NCBI RefSeq assembly: GCF_022829605.1
Contig: NZ_JAKSYD010000220.1
Location: 1-47,393, forward strand
Direction of reading: 5' to 3'
Length of the DNA: 47,393 bases
Source: Methylobacterium sp. E-065
GTDB taxonomy: Bacteria > Pseudomonadota > Alphaproteobacteria > Rhizobiales > Beijerinckiaceae
Positions 1 to 8,405 of the stretch are shown here, piece by piece. A program made the position numbers and the translations under genes. The notes beneath the pieces are model-generated. The model had not been told where the DNA came from and ran no database searches. It worked only from the letters and a program-made list of their open reading frames with translations. How positions within the stretch are numbered: the stretch's first letter is position 1; the number at the start of each line of letters is the position of its first letter.

Positions 1-1
1 G

Positions 2-376
2 GGCGTCAGCTCTGGGTACGCTGTCGACGCCACCCTTGGGTACGGCACCGACGTCTTCGCCGACGGCTCGGGCATCGCTGACCGTGCGATCGTCGGCTAC
101 GCCGGCAACGAAAGCTTCCGCGCCGGATACGCGGTCGGCGACGGCATCGCGTCCGCGCTCCCGACCGACTCGTTCCTGAACTGCTTCCGCTCCGCGGCCG
201 TGACGCTCAAGGTCGAAGGCCTCGACGTCCACCTCGCCCGCAACACCCGCAACCAGGGCGCGTTCGTCATCAACGCCGCCAACAACTTCCCGGTCGTCAC
301 CAGCGGCGTCGGCCGCCGCTCCGACGAGTTCGCCGTCGTCCGCGCCGGCCTGAACTACAAGTTCGGCTCGTACTGA
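2..376 (+). CDS. Outer-membrane beta-barrel protein, C-terminal fragment
   Basis: The window opens inside this gene; 124 residues and the stop codon are visible. The translation has the alternating pattern of amphipathic beta-strands and ends in RAGLNYKFGSY. A terminal strand with an aromatic last residue is the usual recognition signal of porins and Omp25/31-like or autotransporter barrels of Rhizobiales. One cysteine is present, which is uncommon in a barrel strand. The N-terminus, signal peptide and family cannot be judged from this fragment. The gene is transcribed toward the hydroxyproline operon, which runs the other way, and a hairpin with a T-run lies about 150 nt downstream. Barrel nature is fairly sure; the exact family is not. 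Confidence 0.6.
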   Translation, partial: GVSSGYAVDATLGYGTDVFADGSGIADRAIVGYAGNESFRAGYAVGDGIASALPTDSFLNCFRSAAVTLKVEGLDVHLARNTRNQGAFVINAANNFPVVTSGVGRRSDEFAVVRAGLNYKFGSY

Positions 377-811
377 GATCCGGTCGCGCTGCTCCCGGCC
401 ATCCTGCCGGGAGAACGCGGCGGCGGGCGAGGGGGCGTTGGTCCTCCCCACCGTTCACCGCCGTCGAAGAGCAGCCGATGGGCTGCCCTTCGCGTTTCCA
501 GCCCGATCACACGGGCCGCGCAATCGGCGACACCCTGGGGGCACCCGCTCCCGGGGTGTTTCTTTGTCGTGAGGCGAGGCGCCGTCACGCCTATCGCCCG
601 GCGGGCAGTTTGATCAGGTCTGTGCTTCAGCGCACCGTCCAAAACAGCCGATCGCACATAGCGTGGTCGTGGGCTGCAGTGCCCCCTCGGCAGCCCGATC
701 CAGCGGCGCAGTGACCCTCCCGGGTTGCTGCGCCGTTGTGGTTCGAGCGGGCGCTCTCATCGACACGGCGCAAGCGGCCGCCGGAGGTCCGGCGAGGCCT
801 GCGGCCCGTGA
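377..811. other. Intergenic stretch without a supported gene
   Basis: This is convergent space between the outer-membrane protein gene and lhpA. The short frames here are rich in Arg and Pro and have no recognisable domain. The only structure seen is the hairpin with a T-run at 530-565. Confidence 0.5.
530..565 (+). terminator. Putative rho-independent terminator
   Basis: ACACCC at 530 pairs with GGGTGT ending at 559, extended inward by a T-G pair and GGG/CCC around a 10-nt loop. The run TTTCTTT follows directly. It is oriented to end transcription of the outer-membrane protein gene, although it lies 150 nt past the stop. Confidence 0.5.
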
Positions 812-1813
812 TCAGGTCACGACGAAACCGTGCGCGAAGGGATCGCGGTCGTCGATGAAGATCGTGTTGATTCCGGTCTGGCGCGCCCAGCCGGCGATCG
901 AGGAAACGATGGCGGAACGGTCCGCCACGCTCGCTACCGCTTCGACCCGCCCCTTGAACAGCGAGCCGATGATCGACTCGTGCACGAAATCGTCGCCCAC
1001 GGCGAGTTTCCCCTTGGCGGCAAGCTGCGCCATCCGCGCGGAGGTTCCCGTCCCGCAGGGGCTACGGTCGATCGCCTTGTCGCCGTAGAAGACGGCGTTG
1101 CGGGCATCGGCCTGCGGATCCCGGGGGGCGCCCGTCCAGAGAATGTGGCTGAGGCCGCAGATCTCCGGGTGCTCCGGATGCACGAACGTGTACTTGGCGT
1201 TGAGTGCAGCGCGCAGCTTCGGAGACCATCCGACCAACTCTCCGGCCGTGTGGTCGGCGAGGTCCCGGAAGTTCCGCTGCGGCTCCACGATGGCGTAGAA
1301 GTTGCCCCCGTAGGCGACATCGATCACGATCTCGCCGAGCCCATCCACCTCCGCCGTCAGCCCTTCGGCGAACAGGAAGCCCGGCACGTTGGTCAGCCGG
1401 ACCTCCTCCACGAAGCGCCCCTCCTGGCGGTAGGTGATCTCCACCTTGCCCGCCGGGGTGTCGAGGGACAGGCGGCCGGGCGTGCGAGGCGTCACCAGCC
1501 CGTTCTCGACCGCCATGGTGACGGTGCCGATCGTCCCGTGACCGCACATCGGCAGGCAGCCCGACGTCTCGATGAACAGGACGGCGACGTCGCAGTCGGC
1601 CCGGGTCGGCGGGTAGAGGATCGAGCCCGACATCATGTCGTGTCCGCGGGGCTCGAACATCAGGCCGGTGCGTACCCAGTCGTAATCGCGCAGGAAGTGG
1701 GCCCGCCGCTCCAGCATCGTCGCCCCGTCGAGGCGCGGGCCGCCCCCCGTCACGAGGCGGACCGGGTTCCCGCAGGTATGCCCGTCGAGGCAGGAGAACG
1801 TGTGGTTGGCCAT
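812..1813 (-). CDS. lhpA: 4-hydroxyproline 2-epimerase (proline racemase family)
   Basis: The 333-residue protein has the full length of the proline racemase fold. MCGHGTIG (Cys90, His92) and DRSPCGTGTSAR (Asp249, Cys253) carry the two catalytic cysteines and their partners. Retention of both Cys separates racemases and epimerases from trans-3-hydroxy-L-proline dehydratases, which have Thr at the second position. Gly and Thr after the first Cys-Gly-His fit 4-hydroxyproline epimerases rather than proline racemases. The expected reaction converts trans-4-hydroxy-L-proline to cis-4-hydroxy-D-proline in the cytoplasm. It is the last gene of a minus-strand operon, 13 nt after the FAD oxidase gene that would use its product. 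The fold is certain; the exact substrate is inferred from motif and context. Confidence 0.9.
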   Translation of the reverse strand: MANHTFSCLDGHTCGNPVRLVTGGGPRLDGATMLERRAHFLRDYDWVRTGLMFEPRGHDMMSGSILYPPTRADCDVAVLFIETSGCLPMCGHGTIGTVTMAVENGLVTPRTPGRLSLDTPAGKVEITYRQEGRFVEEVRLTNVPGFLFAEGLTAEVDGLGEIVIDVAYGGNFYAIVEPQRNFRDLADHTAGELVGWSPKLRAALNAKYTFVHPEHPEICGLSHILWTGAPRDPQADARNAVFYGDKAIDRSPCGTGTSARMAQLAAKGKLAVGDDFVHESIIGSLFKGRVEAVASVADRSAIVSSIAGWARQTGINTIFIDDRDPFAHGFVVT

Positions 1814-1826
1814 GGGCGAGTCTCGG

Positions 1827-3077
1827 TCAGAAGCGGCGTGGCGAGAACGGGGCGATGTCGATGGGGGGTGATCGGCCGGTCAGCAGGTCGGCGACGAGGC
1901 GGGCCGTGCCCGCCGATTGGGTCAGCCCGAGATGGCCGTGGCCGAAGGCGTAGACCACGCGGGGTGTCGCACGCGCCGGGCCGATGACCGGCAGGCTGTC
2001 GGGCAGGGAGGGGCGGAACCCCATCCACGGGCGGCCGCCTTCGGGTTTCAGATCGGGCAGGAAGGCACGCGCCTTGGCCAGCATCGCCTGGGCCCGGCGG
2101 AAATTCGGAGGCCGCTCCAACCCGCCGAACTCCACGGCGCCACCGACGCGGATGCCGTCCGTCAGGCGGGTGACGACGAAGCCATGGCCGCCGAAGGTGA
2201 TCTGGGTGCGCAGGTCCAGGGCACCGGCGGGCAGGGTGGTGTTGTAGCCGCGCTCGGTCTCGAGGGGGATCCGCTCGCCCAGTGTCCGAGCGATGCGGTG
2301 CGAGAAGGCGCCCGCCGCGAGCACGACCGAGGCGGCCCGGCGCATACCCGCATCGGTCTCGATGACGACCGCGTCGCCGTCGGGGCGAAGCCCGGTCACG
2401 GCGGCCCGCGCGATCGTCCCGCCGGCCGCCCGCAGCCGGTCGGCGAGGGCGACGGTGTAGTCCTTCGGGTCGGAGATCGCGTACCAGTCCGGCGTGAAGG
2501 TGCCCCGGACGAACCGCGGGGCGAGGCCGGGCTGAAGAGCGGCCATCTCTTCCGCCGTCAGGTGATTGAACGCGATGCCGTGCCCGGCCCGCGCCTCCCA
2601 GCCCGGAAGCGAGGCCGCGAACTCGGCCTCGCTTTCGTAGACCTGGAGATTGCCCTCCCGGCGCAGCATCGCAGCCGTGCCGCTCAAGGCAAGGAACGGC
2701 TCGAGTTCCGCCTTCGAGAGATCCATCAGGGCGGTTTGGGCCTCCGTCGAGGCCGCGACCCGCCCGGGGGCGCAGGCCCGGCCGAAGCGGAGCATCCACG
2801 GCAGGAGGAGGGGCGCGTAGGCCGGCGGTACGCTCAAGGGCCCGAGGGGATCGATCAGCCAGCGCGGCGCCTTGCGCAGGATGCCGGGCGAGGCCAGGGG
2901 CAGGATGTCGGAGAAGGCGAAGGCGCCGGCATTGCCGGCCGAGGCGCCTGCTGCCGGTCCCTCCCGGTCCAGCACCGTCACCGGGAATCCCCGCGCCTGG
3001 AGCGCCAGCCCGGCCGAGAGGCCGATGACCCCCGCGCCGATCACCACGACGCGCCCGTCCTGTGACGCCGTGCCCAT
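1827..3077 (-). CDS. FAD-dependent D-amino-acid oxidase/dehydrogenase, likely D-hydroxyproline dehydrogenase
   Basis: The N-terminus VVVIGAGVIGLSAG is an FAD Rossmann motif (Gly14, 16, 19 in the 416-residue form) followed by an acidic residue in VLDRE. The C-terminus has the YAFGHGHLGLTQSAGTA segment of DadA-like DAO-superfamily enzymes. In hydroxyproline catabolism such enzymes oxidise cis-4-hydroxy-D-proline to 1-pyrroline-4-hydroxy-2-carboxylate. The chosen start is the ATG at 3077, in TGAGATG at the end of the upstream ATPase gene; an alternative start at 3119 would overlap that gene by about 40 nt. It is a single-subunit type: no partner small-subunit genes are visible. Substrate is inferred from lhpA next door. 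Confidence 0.85.
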   Translation of the reverse strand: MGTASQDGRVVVIGAGVIGLSAGLALQARGFPVTVLDREGPAAGASAGNAGAFAFSDILPLASPGILRKAPRWLIDPLGPLSVPPAYAPLLLPWMLRFGRACAPGRVAASTEAQTALMDLSKAELEPFLALSGTAAMLRREGNLQVYESEAEFAASLPGWEARAGHGIAFNHLTAEEMAALQPGLAPRFVRGTFTPDWYAISDPKDYTVALADRLRAAGGTIARAAVTGLRPDGDAVVIETDAGMRRAASVVLAAGAFSHRIARTLGERIPLETERGYNTTLPAGALDLRTQITFGGHGFVVTRLTDGIRVGGAVEFGGLERPPNFRRAQAMLAKARAFLPDLKPEGGRPWMGFRPSLPDSLPVIGPARATPRVVYAFGHGHLGLTQSAGTARLVADLLTGRSPPIDIAPFSPRRF

Positions 3078-3078
3078 C

Positions 3079-3801
3079 TCAGTGGGTCGCCGCGAGGAAG
3101 GCGCGGGTCTCCGGCTCACGCGGCGCGCCGAACAGCGCGTCCGGCGGCGCGATCTCGGCCATCACCCCCCGATGGAAGAAGGCGACCCGGTCGGACACCT
3201 CCCGGGCGAACTTCATCTCGTGGGTGACGCAGATCATCGTCATCCCCTGGGAGGCGAGCATCCGCAGCGTGTCGAGCACCTCTCCGACCAGCATCGGGTC
3301 GAGGGCCGAGGTCACCTCGTCGAACAGCATATATTCCGGCGACATCGCCAGGGCGCGGGCGATGGCCATCCGCTGCTGCTGGCCGCCCGACAACCGGGTC
3401 GGGTAGACCGTGAGCTTGTCGGCAAGGCCGACGGCGGTGAGGTGCTTGAGCGCGATCTCCTCAGCGGCCTGCCGCGTCAGCCCGAGGACCTTGCGCGGCG
3501 CCAGCATCACGTTCTCCAGCCCCGTGTAATGCGGAAACGCGTTCCATTGCTGGAACACGATACCGATCTTGGAGCGCAGGGCGTCGAGATTGGTGCCCTT
3601 GCCGTGGACATCGATGCCGTCGACCACGATCCGGCCGGACGCGATCGGTTCCAGTCCATTGATGCAGGTGAGGAGGGTCGACTTGCCCGATCCCGAGCCG
3701 CCGATGATCGTCACGACTTCACCCTTGTGGACGGTGAGGTCGATCCCCTTCAGGACCTCCAGGGACCCGAAGGATTTGCGGACGTTCTGTATCTCGATCA
3801 T
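3079..3801 (-). CDS. Polar amino-acid ABC transporter ATPase
   Basis: The 240-residue ATPase starts at MIEIQNVRKSFG. Walker A is GGSGSGKST (residues 34-42), the signature is LSGGQQQR (about 137-144) and Walker B is YMLFDEVTSALD, followed by the H-loop CVTHEM. This is the HisP/GlnQ/ArtP type that powers uptake of polar amino acids and opines. The frame stays open far upstream, but that part is a shadow of the permease gene; the real start at 3801 overlaps the permease stop as ATGA. Together with the two permeases and the binding protein it forms a complete importer, probably for hydroxyproline given the catabolic genes in the same operon. Confidence 0.93.
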   Translation of the reverse strand: MIEIQNVRKSFGSLEVLKGIDLTVHKGEVVTIIGGSGSGKSTLLTCINGLEPIASGRIVVDGIDVHGKGTNLDALRSKIGIVFQQWNAFPHYTGLENVMLAPRKVLGLTRQAAEEIALKHLTAVGLADKLTVYPTRLSGGQQQRMAIARALAMSPEYMLFDEVTSALDPMLVGEVLDTLRMLASQGMTMICVTHEMKFAREVSDRVAFFHRGVMAEIAPPDALFGAPREPETRAFLAATH

Positions 3802-4448
3802 CGGGGAGACCAGCGCTTTTCGAGAAGTCCGCCGAGCCGGGCGATGGGGAATGACAAGAGGAAGTAGATCCCGCCGCAGATCATCAGGATGAGCAACGGC
3901 TCCTGGAGGCGGGTGACCAGGATCTGCGAGGCGCGCAGCAGTTCGATCAGGCCGAGCCACAGGACCAGGGCGGAATCCTTCATCACGCCGAGCGTGAGGC
4001 CGATCCAGGAGGGCAGGGCCACCCGCGTGGCCAGCGGCGCGACGACGAAGGTCATGTCCTGCCGCCAGGACAGCCCCAGGGAGCGGGAGGCCCGGCGCAA
4101 GGGCTGCGGTACGGCGACGATCGCCCCCCGCACGATCTCGGTGCAATACGCGGCCGTGTAGAGGGACAGCACGATGCAGGAGGTCGTGAACGGCCCCCAA
4201 CCGAGCTTCGCGATCGATTGGGCGGCGTTGGCGAGCACCAGCCGGATCAGCAGCGGCACCGAGCGGAACACGTCGAGCAGGAAGGTCAGCGGCGCCGTCC
4301 AGAACGGACCGAACTGGACCCGCAGGATGCCGCAGAGGATTCCGAGGACGGTGCCGCAGGCGACCGCGACCGCGGTGATTGCGAGGGTCAATCCAGCCCC
4401 CTGCGCGAGGAAGGCGAGGTCGGCCAGGGTGAGGGCGGTCGTCGGCAT
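3798..4448 (-). CDS. Polar amino-acid ABC transporter permease (second)
   Basis: The 216-residue inner-membrane protein is of the HisM/GlnP type. Several hydrophobic segments are visible, with the conserved loop EIVRGAIVAVPQPLRRASRSLG before the last spans, the region that contacts the ATPase (EAA loop). Its stop overlaps the ATPase start by 4 nt and it begins 11 nt after the other permease gene. It probably forms the membrane channel as a heterodimer with that protein. Confidence 0.9.
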   Translation of the reverse strand: MPTTALTLADLAFLAQGAGLTLAITAVAVACGTVLGILCGILRVQFGPFWTAPLTFLLDVFRSVPLLIRLVLANAAQSIAKLGWGPFTTSCIVLSLYTAAYCTEIVRGAIVAVPQPLRRASRSLGLSWRQDMTFVVAPLATRVALPSWIGLTLGVMKDSALVLWLGLIELLRASQILVTRLQEPLLILMICGGIYFLLSFPIARLGGLLEKRWSPR

Positions 4449-4459
4449 GGACCGCCTCC

Positions 4460-5125
4460 TCAGTAGATGAACAGGCGCCAGGCGACGAGCCGGGCCGCGA
4501 GGGTGACCGCCTTGGTGATCAGGTAATAGATCACCGCCGCAATCGCGAAGAACTCGAAGGTCCGGAAGGAGCGCGCGTTCAGCTCCTGCGTGACCCCGGC
4601 AAGATCGGCATTCATGCCGACCGTGACGCCGAGCGACGTCATCAGGATGGCCCAGACCATCTGGTTCGTGGTCGGCAGGAAGGCGATCCGCAGCATCTGC
4701 GGCAGCACGATCAGCTGGAAGGTTTGGCCGCCACTCAGGCCGAGCGAGCGCGCGGCCCGGGTCTGCGTCTCCGGGATCGCCGTGAGGGCGCCGCGGAAGT
4801 TCTCAGCGAGATAGCCGGCGTTGTTGAATGCGATACCGGAGAGCAGGGCCGTGAACGGGCTGAGATGGATGCCGAAGGCGCCGAGCCCGAAATGAGCCAT
4901 GTAGATCTGGAACAGGCCGGGCGTGTTCCGCGCGATCTCGACCCACCCCGTGGCGATGGCCGCCGCGAACCAGTTCCCGGACCGGCGGCACAGGGTGAGG
5001 ACGACGGCCAGGACGAGGCCGATCGCCATCGACTGCAGCGCGATGCCGAGCGTCACGCGGGCGCCGTCGAGCATCTGCGGCAGGGCCGCGAGGGCTTGGT
5101 TCCATCGGAAACTGTAATTGAACAT
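4460..5125 (-). CDS. Polar amino-acid ABC transporter permease (first)
   Basis: The 221-residue permease belongs to the same family as its neighbour. It has an N-terminal amphipathic start (MFNYSFRWNQALAALPQML), multiple membrane spans and an EAA loop in ENFRGALTAIPETQTRAARSLG. A good ribosome site (GAGGACGTGGG) precedes the ATG at 5125. It lies between the binding-protein gene (67-nt gap) and the second permease gene. The partner permease and ATPase in the same operon support a complete importer. Confidence 0.9.
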   Translation of the reverse strand: MFNYSFRWNQALAALPQMLDGARVTLGIALQSMAIGLVLAVVLTLCRRSGNWFAAAIATGWVEIARNTPGLFQIYMAHFGLGAFGIHLSPFTALLSGIAFNNAGYLAENFRGALTAIPETQTRAARSLGLSGGQTFQLIVLPQMLRIAFLPTTNQMVWAILMTSLGVTVGMNADLAGVTQELNARSFRTFEFFAIAAVIYYLITKAVTLAARLVAWRLFIY

Positions 5126-5192
5126 CCCACGTCCTCGCGCGAACGATGACGGCAGGGCGCAGCCGATCCGAAGGCCGGCGCCCTCGCCATGA

Positions 5193-5999
5193 TCAACGGT
5201 AGACGCCGGGGACCAGCAGGTTCGGGGCCTCGCCGCCGACCCACTTCTTGTAAAGTTCGGCGTAGCGTCCGGTGCGTACCTGTTGATTGATGAAGAGATT
5301 GAGGAAGTTGATCAGGCCGTATTCTTCCCGGCTGGCGAACAGCGACACGTAGTCGATGTCGAACGGAGCCTTGCCGGCGAGGGTAATACCGGGGAACTTC
5401 CCCGATTGGATGGTTGCCTGCACCGACGTCGCCGGCGATACCGTGGCGTCGATCTGACCCTGGCTGAGCGCGAGATAGACATCGGCCTGGGTCTGGTAGG
5501 GGCGGAACTCGCCGACGCCCCACGCCTTCACCTGCTTCTCGAGGGCAATCGCCTCGTAGGTGCCGGCCGGCGCACCGACGGTCTTGCCCTTCAGGGTCTC
5601 GAAGGACGAGATGCCCGCCTTGCCGTTGGTCGCCACGACCATCTCGAAGGCGAAATAGGGGATCGACATCCCGACGGTCCTGGCGCGCTCGAGCGTATCG
5701 GAGGTGGACGCCACGCCGAGATCGACGCGGCCGGACATCAATGCCGGGATCCGCTCGGGGAACGGTGTCTCGACGATTTCCGCCTTCACGCCGAGTGCTT
5801 TTGCCAGATCGTTACAATAATCGACATCAAAACCAAACGGCTTGTTCTGCGCATCGCGCGAACCCATCGGCTTGAAATCGAGAACGACAGCGCAACGCAG
5901 TTTACCCGAGGCAATAATGTCATCGATCTTGTCGGCCTGGGCCGGGATGACGAGCAATGCGGTGGCCAGAAGGGTCGGAATGAGCGAACCTGATCTCAT
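5193..5999 (-). CDS. Periplasmic polar amino-acid-binding protein
   Basis: The 268-residue protein starts with a signal peptide (MRSGSLIPTLLATALLVIPAQA, cleavage likely before DKIDD). The family-3 solute-binding fold follows: KLRCAVVLDFKPMGSRD, a DVDYCNDLAKALG helix, and lobe-linking segments such as GKTVGAPAGTYEA. It would deliver hydroxyproline or a related imino acid to the two permeases. It is the first gene of the minus-strand operon, with a GGGAGATGAC ribosome site. The promoter must lie in 6000-6169, shared with the divergent reductase gene. The ligand is inferred from context only. Confidence 0.9.
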   Translation of the reverse strand: MRSGSLIPTLLATALLVIPAQADKIDDIIASGKLRCAVVLDFKPMGSRDAQNKPFGFDVDYCNDLAKALGVKAEIVETPFPERIPALMSGRVDLGVASTSDTLERARTVGMSIPYFAFEMVVATNGKAGISSFETLKGKTVGAPAGTYEAIALEKQVKAWGVGEFRPYQTQADVYLALSQGQIDATVSPATSVQATIQSGKFPGITLAGKAPFDIDYVSLFASREEYGLINFLNLFINQQVRTGRYAELYKKWVGGEAPNLLVPGVYR

Positions 6000-6169
6000 G
6001 TCATCTCCCGTATCACTTCCGGCTCGCTCGGCCGTCTCGGGTTATGGCTTTCTCATAAAACAAAAATACATAAAGTGTGCAACGACAGTTTTTGCAACCT
6101 AAAGAGATGATTGCCCCTCAACAGGCACATCTTGTCCGGGATGCGGACGCCCAAACGAGGCTCGATGTC
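6000..6169. promoter_or_regulatory. Divergent promoter region of the hydroxyproline genes
   Basis: This 170-bp spacer separates the transport/epimerase operon (minus) from the reductase gene (plus). Its middle (about 6050-6110) is far more AT-rich than its surroundings, as expected for back-to-back promoters. No copy of the palindrome seen upstream of the deaminase gene is obvious here. Confidence 0.5.
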
Positions 6170-7207
6170 ATGACCGACGGTGCCACACTCACGACCGAAG
6201 CCCTCGCCCAGCGAATCGGGGCGATCTTCCGGGCTCACGGTCTGAATGCCGTTCAGGCGGAGGCCATCGCCGGCGTGATCGCCGCTGCCGAGCGGGACGC
6301 CTGCAAATCCCACGGGATCTACCGGATCGAGGGTGTGCTGCGCACGCTGCGTGCCAAAAAGGTCCTGGGGGATGCGCTGCCCGAGGTCAGTGCGGATGAC
6401 GGTACGGCGATCGTCAGGGTCGACGCCCGCGGGGGCTTCTCCAATCCCGCCTTCGCGTTGGGTCTACCGCTCCTGGCCGAGCGGGCCCGCGCCTTCGGAC
6501 TCGCCGCGCTGGTGATCAACGAGGGTACGCATTTCGCGGCTCTGTGGCCCGAGGTCAAGGCGGTCGCGGCCTGCGGTCTGGCCGGTCTCGCGCTGTGCCC
6601 GAGCTATGCCACCGTGGCTCCGGCCGGGGGGCGCACGGCGCTGCTCGGCACGAACCGCCTCGCGTTCGGATGGCCGCGCCCTGGCGGCCTCCCCTACGTG
6701 TTCGATTTCGCCACGTCCGTCGCGGCCCGGGGGGAGATCGAGCTCCGGCGGCGCGCCGGTGAATCGCTGCCGGAGGGATGGGCGCTCGACGCCGCCGGCG
6801 CGCCGACCACGGTGCCGGAGGAGGCCCTCGCCGGGGCGATGCTGCCCTTCGGCGGGCACAAGGGTTCGGCGATCAGCACCATGATCGAGTTGCTCGCTGG
6901 AATCATGATCGGCGACCTCATCAGTCCCGAGGCCCTGGCGCATCTTGGCACGACGGCCCTTTCGCCCAGGCATGGCGAGGTGATTCTGGCCTTCTCGCCC
7001 GAGGCGTTTGCCGGGCATCGGGCGGGGGATCCGTTCGCCCGGGGCGAACGGCTTTTCGAGGCCATCCTCGACCAGGGCGCGCGCCTCCCCTCGGAGCGCC
7101 GCTTCCGGGCGCGTGCTGAGGCCGAACGCACCGGTATCGTTTTGAGCGGCGCCGAAGTGGCCCTCCTCGAACGGCTCCTGGCCGAGGCCGGTGAGCGGGG
7201 CGATTGA
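6170..7207 (+). CDS. Ldh2-family imino-acid reductase (1-pyrroline/1-piperideine-2-carboxylate type)
   Basis: The 345-residue protein belongs to the malate/L-lactate dehydrogenase-2 family, which has its own NAD(P) fold. Seen are a catalytic-region histidine in CKSHGIYR, VINEGTHFAALWP, the LGTNRLAFGWPRP segment and FGGHKGSAISTMIELLAG. In proline and hydroxyproline gene sets this family usually reduces 1-pyrroline-2-carboxylate to L-proline. The start at 6170 (MTDGATLTTEALAQRIG) matches the family N-terminus and has GAGG upstream; the frame is open to 6077. It is divergent from the transporter operon and ends at a perfect hairpin shared with the convergent deaminase gene. Family sure, substrate inferred. 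Confidence 0.85.
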   Translation: MTDGATLTTEALAQRIGAIFRAHGLNAVQAEAIAGVIAAAERDACKSHGIYRIEGVLRTLRAKKVLGDALPEVSADDGTAIVRVDARGGFSNPAFALGLPLLAERARAFGLAALVINEGTHFAALWPEVKAVAACGLAGLALCPSYATVAPAGGRTALLGTNRLAFGWPRPGGLPYVFDFATSVAARGEIELRRRAGESLPEGWALDAAGAPTTVPEEALAGAMLPFGGHKGSAISTMIELLAGIMIGDLISPEALAHLGTTALSPRHGEVILAFSPEAFAGHRAGDPFARGERLFEAILDQGARLPSERRFRARAEAERTGIVLSGAEVALLERLLAEAGERGD

Positions 7208-7223
7208 GGCGCAGGGACGAATA

Positions 7224-7253
7224 CAGCCGCCGCTCCCGATGAGGCGGCGGCTG
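7224..7253. terminator. Perfect hairpin between convergent genes
   Basis: CAGCCGCCGC (7224-7233) is the exact reverse complement of GCGGCGGCTG (7244-7253), giving a 10-bp GC stem with a 10-nt loop. It lies between two convergent genes and may end transcription from both sides. No clear T-run follows on either strand. Confidence 0.5.
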
Positions 7254-7344
7254 CGGCCTTGGCACGTCTTCCGGCACCGCGGACTAACACCCGTCTGGCG
7301 GACGACGCGTTTGGGTCCGAAGCTCGGGATGTTCGGGGGAGGGC

Positions 7345-8289
7345 CTAGGCGGCCGTCTCCCGGCTCCAGGCCGAGTACCAAGCCTCGAACAGGCGCAGCT
7401 GAGCCTCGACGTAGCCGCGCTGGCTATCGCTGAGCGTATCGGTCTCGTTGAAGTGGAGGCGGTACTCCGCGTGGCCCTTCAGCACCATCATGTGCTTGAA
7501 GTAGAGGACGAGGTCCGGACCCTCGTCGAACGAGGACAGGACCGCGAGCGCTGCTTCGAGCTCGAGCGCCCGTCGGCGGGCCGTCACATCACCTTGGGCC
7601 GCCGCCTGAGCGAGGGCACAAAGGTGCAGCACCTCCCGCGGCAGGACGTTGCCGATGCCGGTGATGGCGCCCGTCGCACCGCAATTGACGTATCCGTGGA
7701 ACACCGCCGTATCGACGCCGATCATCAGCGATACGTCGTCGTCGCGGCTGGTGATCGTCTCGGCGGCATAGCGCAGGTCCGCCGGTCCGCCGAACTCCTT
7801 GAACCCGACCAGGTTCGGATGGTCCGCACGCAGCGCGAAGAAGAGGTCCGCCCGGGTGGCGAAGCCGTAATACGGGCTGTTGTAGATCACCGCCGGCAGG
7901 CCCGGCGCCGCGGCGAGGATCGCCTTGAAGTGGGCCTGCTGCGCTGCAGGCGAGGAGCCGCGCGACAGAACCCGCGGGATCACCATCAGCCCTTTGGCGC
8001 CGACCTTCTCGGCATGGGCAGCGTGGGCGACGGCCACGGCCGTGTTGACCGCGCCGGTGCCGACGATGACGGGCACGCCCGCGGCGGCGAGGCGCGCGAC
8101 GCCCTCCATGCGCTGGTCATCGGTCAGGAGGGGCCAATCGCCCATCGAGCCGCAATAGACCACCGCCGACATGCCGGCGGCGATGAGGCTCTGGCCCATG
8201 CGGACGAGGGCGTCGAAATCGGGGCTGCGATCCGCCTTGCAGGGGGTCATCAGCGCAGGGATCACGCCGGAAAAGATCGGGGCCTTCAT
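7345..8289 (-). CDS. lhpC: DapA-family lyase, likely 1-pyrroline-4-hydroxy-2-carboxylate deaminase
   Basis: The 314-residue TIM-barrel protein belongs to the dihydrodipicolinate synthase/N-acetylneuraminate lyase family. The Schiff-base lysine is Lys164 in GFKEFGG and the catalytic tyrosine is in YNSPYYG (about 140-141); the carboxylate loop is YCGSMGDWPLL. In 4-hydroxyproline catabolism this family deaminates and dehydrates pyrroline-hydroxycarboxylate to alpha-ketoglutaric semialdehyde. The start at 8289 has an excellent ribosome site (CCAGGAG, 6 nt upstream); the frame is open 69 nt further. A GntR-type palindrome lies about 90 nt upstream. Assignment to LhpC rests on the neighbours, since the family has many substrates. 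Confidence 0.8.
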   Translation of the reverse strand: MKAPIFSGVIPALMTPCKADRSPDFDALVRMGQSLIAAGMSAVVYCGSMGDWPLLTDDQRMEGVARLAAAGVPVIVGTGAVNTAVAVAHAAHAEKVGAKGLMVIPRVLSRGSSPAAQQAHFKAILAAAPGLPAVIYNSPYYGFATRADLFFALRADHPNLVGFKEFGGPADLRYAAETITSRDDDVSLMIGVDTAVFHGYVNCGATGAITGIGNVLPREVLHLCALAQAAAQGDVTARRRALELEAALAVLSSFDEGPDLVLYFKHMMVLKGHAEYRLHFNETDTLSDSQRGYVEAQLRLFEAWYSAWSRETAA

Positions 8290-8379
8290 CGCGAACTCCT
8301 GGAGCCGGTCACTCGGAAGAAGCGTGAGCGCGACGGCCCCGCCGACCGGAGAGGCCACCTATGCCATCTTGCATTTTAT

Positions 8380-8389
8380 TTGTCGACAA
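8380..8389. promoter_or_regulatory. Candidate GntR (FCD) operator
   Basis: TTGTCGACAA is a perfect 10-bp palindrome and fits the TNGTNNACNA pattern recognised by FadR-subfamily GntR proteins. It sits between the deaminase start (8289) and the end of the GntR gene (8406), where the adjacent regulator could control lhpC. Confidence 0.5.
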
Positions 8390-8405
8390 GAAACGCGTGG
8401 CGGTG

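Noticed and set aside
3802..4200. Longer start for the ABC ATPase
   Set aside because: The extension has no transporter features and lies over the permease gene; the ATPase motif pattern begins at 3801.
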